Positions 4,442 through 5,016 of a DNA stretch of 5,016 nucleotides are shown in pieces. A program made the translations under genes and the position numbers. Origin of the DNA: Desulfatirhabdium butyrativorans (lineage in GTDB: Bacteria; Desulfobacterota; Desulfobacteria; Desulfobacterales; JAIFKL01); the NCBI GenBank assembly GCA_022736535.1, contig DZCT01000387.1:1-5016 (forward strand). Reading direction: 5' to 3'. The notes under the pieces are model-generated. The model saw nothing but the letters and a program-made list of their open reading frames with translations, was not told the DNA's origin and did not search any database. Within the stretch, counting starts at the first letter, position 1. Each line of letters opens with the position of its first letter.

Positions 4442-5016
4442 TTATCAGAAAAAACTGTTGCATAGTGATATTTCTTATCAGCGTATTCATTGCGTCGGCG
4501 CTTCCGCCGGCTTATGCCGAAGAAGCTCTGCCTGTTATCCGCCCGGGCGGAAAAGATTTTGAACAGGCTGTTAAGGGGATGCGTCAGGAATTTGTTGATA
4601 TTGCCATTGAAGGAATGAAGAATACTGCCGGTATTTTTTATGAAGTGCCGATAGTTACAAGTATTGTGAATCTGAGAAATATAATGCCTCGGGTCCGGCT
4701 TGAAAAAATCGGAGTCATACACAGAAGTTTTTCAGAACAGCTTGTCAGAATCAATCAGGATTATTGCAGAAAGGAACACACTGAACTTGTGCCTTATCTG
4801 ATTTCCGACAAAGGCGATATTGAATCCGAACTGAAAAAAGGCTTGGATATTTTAGAAAAAAAGGAAAATATTGATGCGCTGTGGGTTCTGAATGACAGCA
4901 TCCTTGTAAATGCACAACTGCTGAGAAGTGCGTGGATTCCTTTTGCTCGGAAATTTAAAAAACTTCCCCTGCTGAGACAAAAGAAACATCATATCATCTC
5001 GGCACTTTTTTTATTC
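4432..5016 (+). CDS. ABC_sub_bind (PF04392)-like periplasmic binding protein, 3' end outside window
   Basis: The frame is open from ATG 4432 to the window edge (195 codons, no stop). Residues 1-29 form a signal peptide (CCIVIFLISVFIASALPPAYA) with cleavage after AYA. The mature part has features of the ABC_sub_bind family: VPIVTSIVNLRNIMPRVRLEKIGVIHRSFSEQ matches the segment where one lobe begins, and ELKKGLDILEKKENIDALWVLNDSILVNAQLLRSAW matches the characteristic 'DALW...D...' segment of the second half. The first lobe is very short, about 50 residues before VPIV, compared with roughly 120 in full-length members. The start overlaps the upstream stop by 10 bases with only a weak AGG nearby, suggesting translational coupling. 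After about residue 173 the sequence (LPLLRQKKHHIISALFLF) no longer resembles the family, whereas another frame reads SYHLGTFFI, so a frameshift near 4955-4965 is possible. Ligand unknown. Confidence 0.7.
   Translation, partial: MEIIIRKNCCIVIFLISVFIASALPPAYAEEALPVIRPGGKDFEQAVKGMRQEFVDIAIEGMKNTAGIFYEVPIVTSIVNLRNIMPRVRLEKIGVIHRSFSEQLVRINQDYCRKEHTELVPYLISDKGDIESELKKGLDILEKKENIDALWVLNDSILVNAQLLRSAWIPFARKFKKLPLLRQKKHHIISALFLF
4538..4551. repeat. Perfect 14-bp GC palindrome in coding sequence
   Basis: TCCGCCC and GGGCGGA form an uninterrupted palindrome in the codons for V-I-R-P-G-G-K, just after the signal peptide. It shares both 7-base arms with the hairpin at 3785-3801 in the neighbouring gene, where three extra G's separate the arms. 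Confidence 0.6.

Noticed and set aside
4270..4722. 150-codon open frame on the - strand
   Set aside because: It spans the overlap of two well-supported + strand genes and shows no protein family features.

Overview
The window looks like a chromosomal stretch of a Gram-negative bacterium, most likely a sulfate-reducing deltaproteobacterium (Desulfobacterota) with a large genome full of signalling genes and repeats. The Gram-negative call rests on a TonB-dependent outer-membrane receptor and Sec signal peptides. The narrower placement is an inference from overall protein style and from a GTTCCCACGC-type palindromic repeat that I associate with such genomes. All recognisable genes lie on the + strand.

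Layout: 1-264 is a leader without a convincing gene, holding a perfect palindromic repeat (194-214). 265-1777 encodes a membrane sensor (two transmembrane helices, HAMP, two PAS domains). It is split by a +1 frameshift at an A5 run (1031-1035) and ends right after the second PAS domain, with no histidine kinase, GGDEF or other output domain. 1778-1947 is intergenic and ends in a strong ribosome binding site. 1948 to about 3290 is a TonB-dependent receptor with signal peptide, plug and partial barrel. It is broken by two further frameshifts (about 2068-2076 and 3105-3112) and lacks its C-terminal part. At about 3283-3310 the receptor sequence passes abruptly into a piece of a signalling sensor's extracellular domain, which is then joined out of frame (about 3438-3447) to the last ~75 residues of a SpoIIE/RsbU-type PP2C phosphatase (ending 3665).

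After an AT-rich inverted repeat (3672-3711) come two apparently healthy, overlapping genes for periplasmic binding proteins: a PhnD/SsuA-like protein (3722-4441) and an ABC_sub_bind (PF04392)-like protein (4432 to the window edge).

Taken together, the gene types suggest an envelope sensing or uptake module: an outer-membrane receptor, two periplasmic solute-binding proteins, and membrane sensors with phosphatase or kinase output. In this copy the receptor and both sensors are broken or truncated, while the binding-protein pair seems intact. The left two thirds therefore reads as a decaying, rearranged locus, unless some of the frameshifts are sequencing errors. The module idea is inference from gene adjacency. 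I see no CRISPR array, tRNA, rRNA or transposase.
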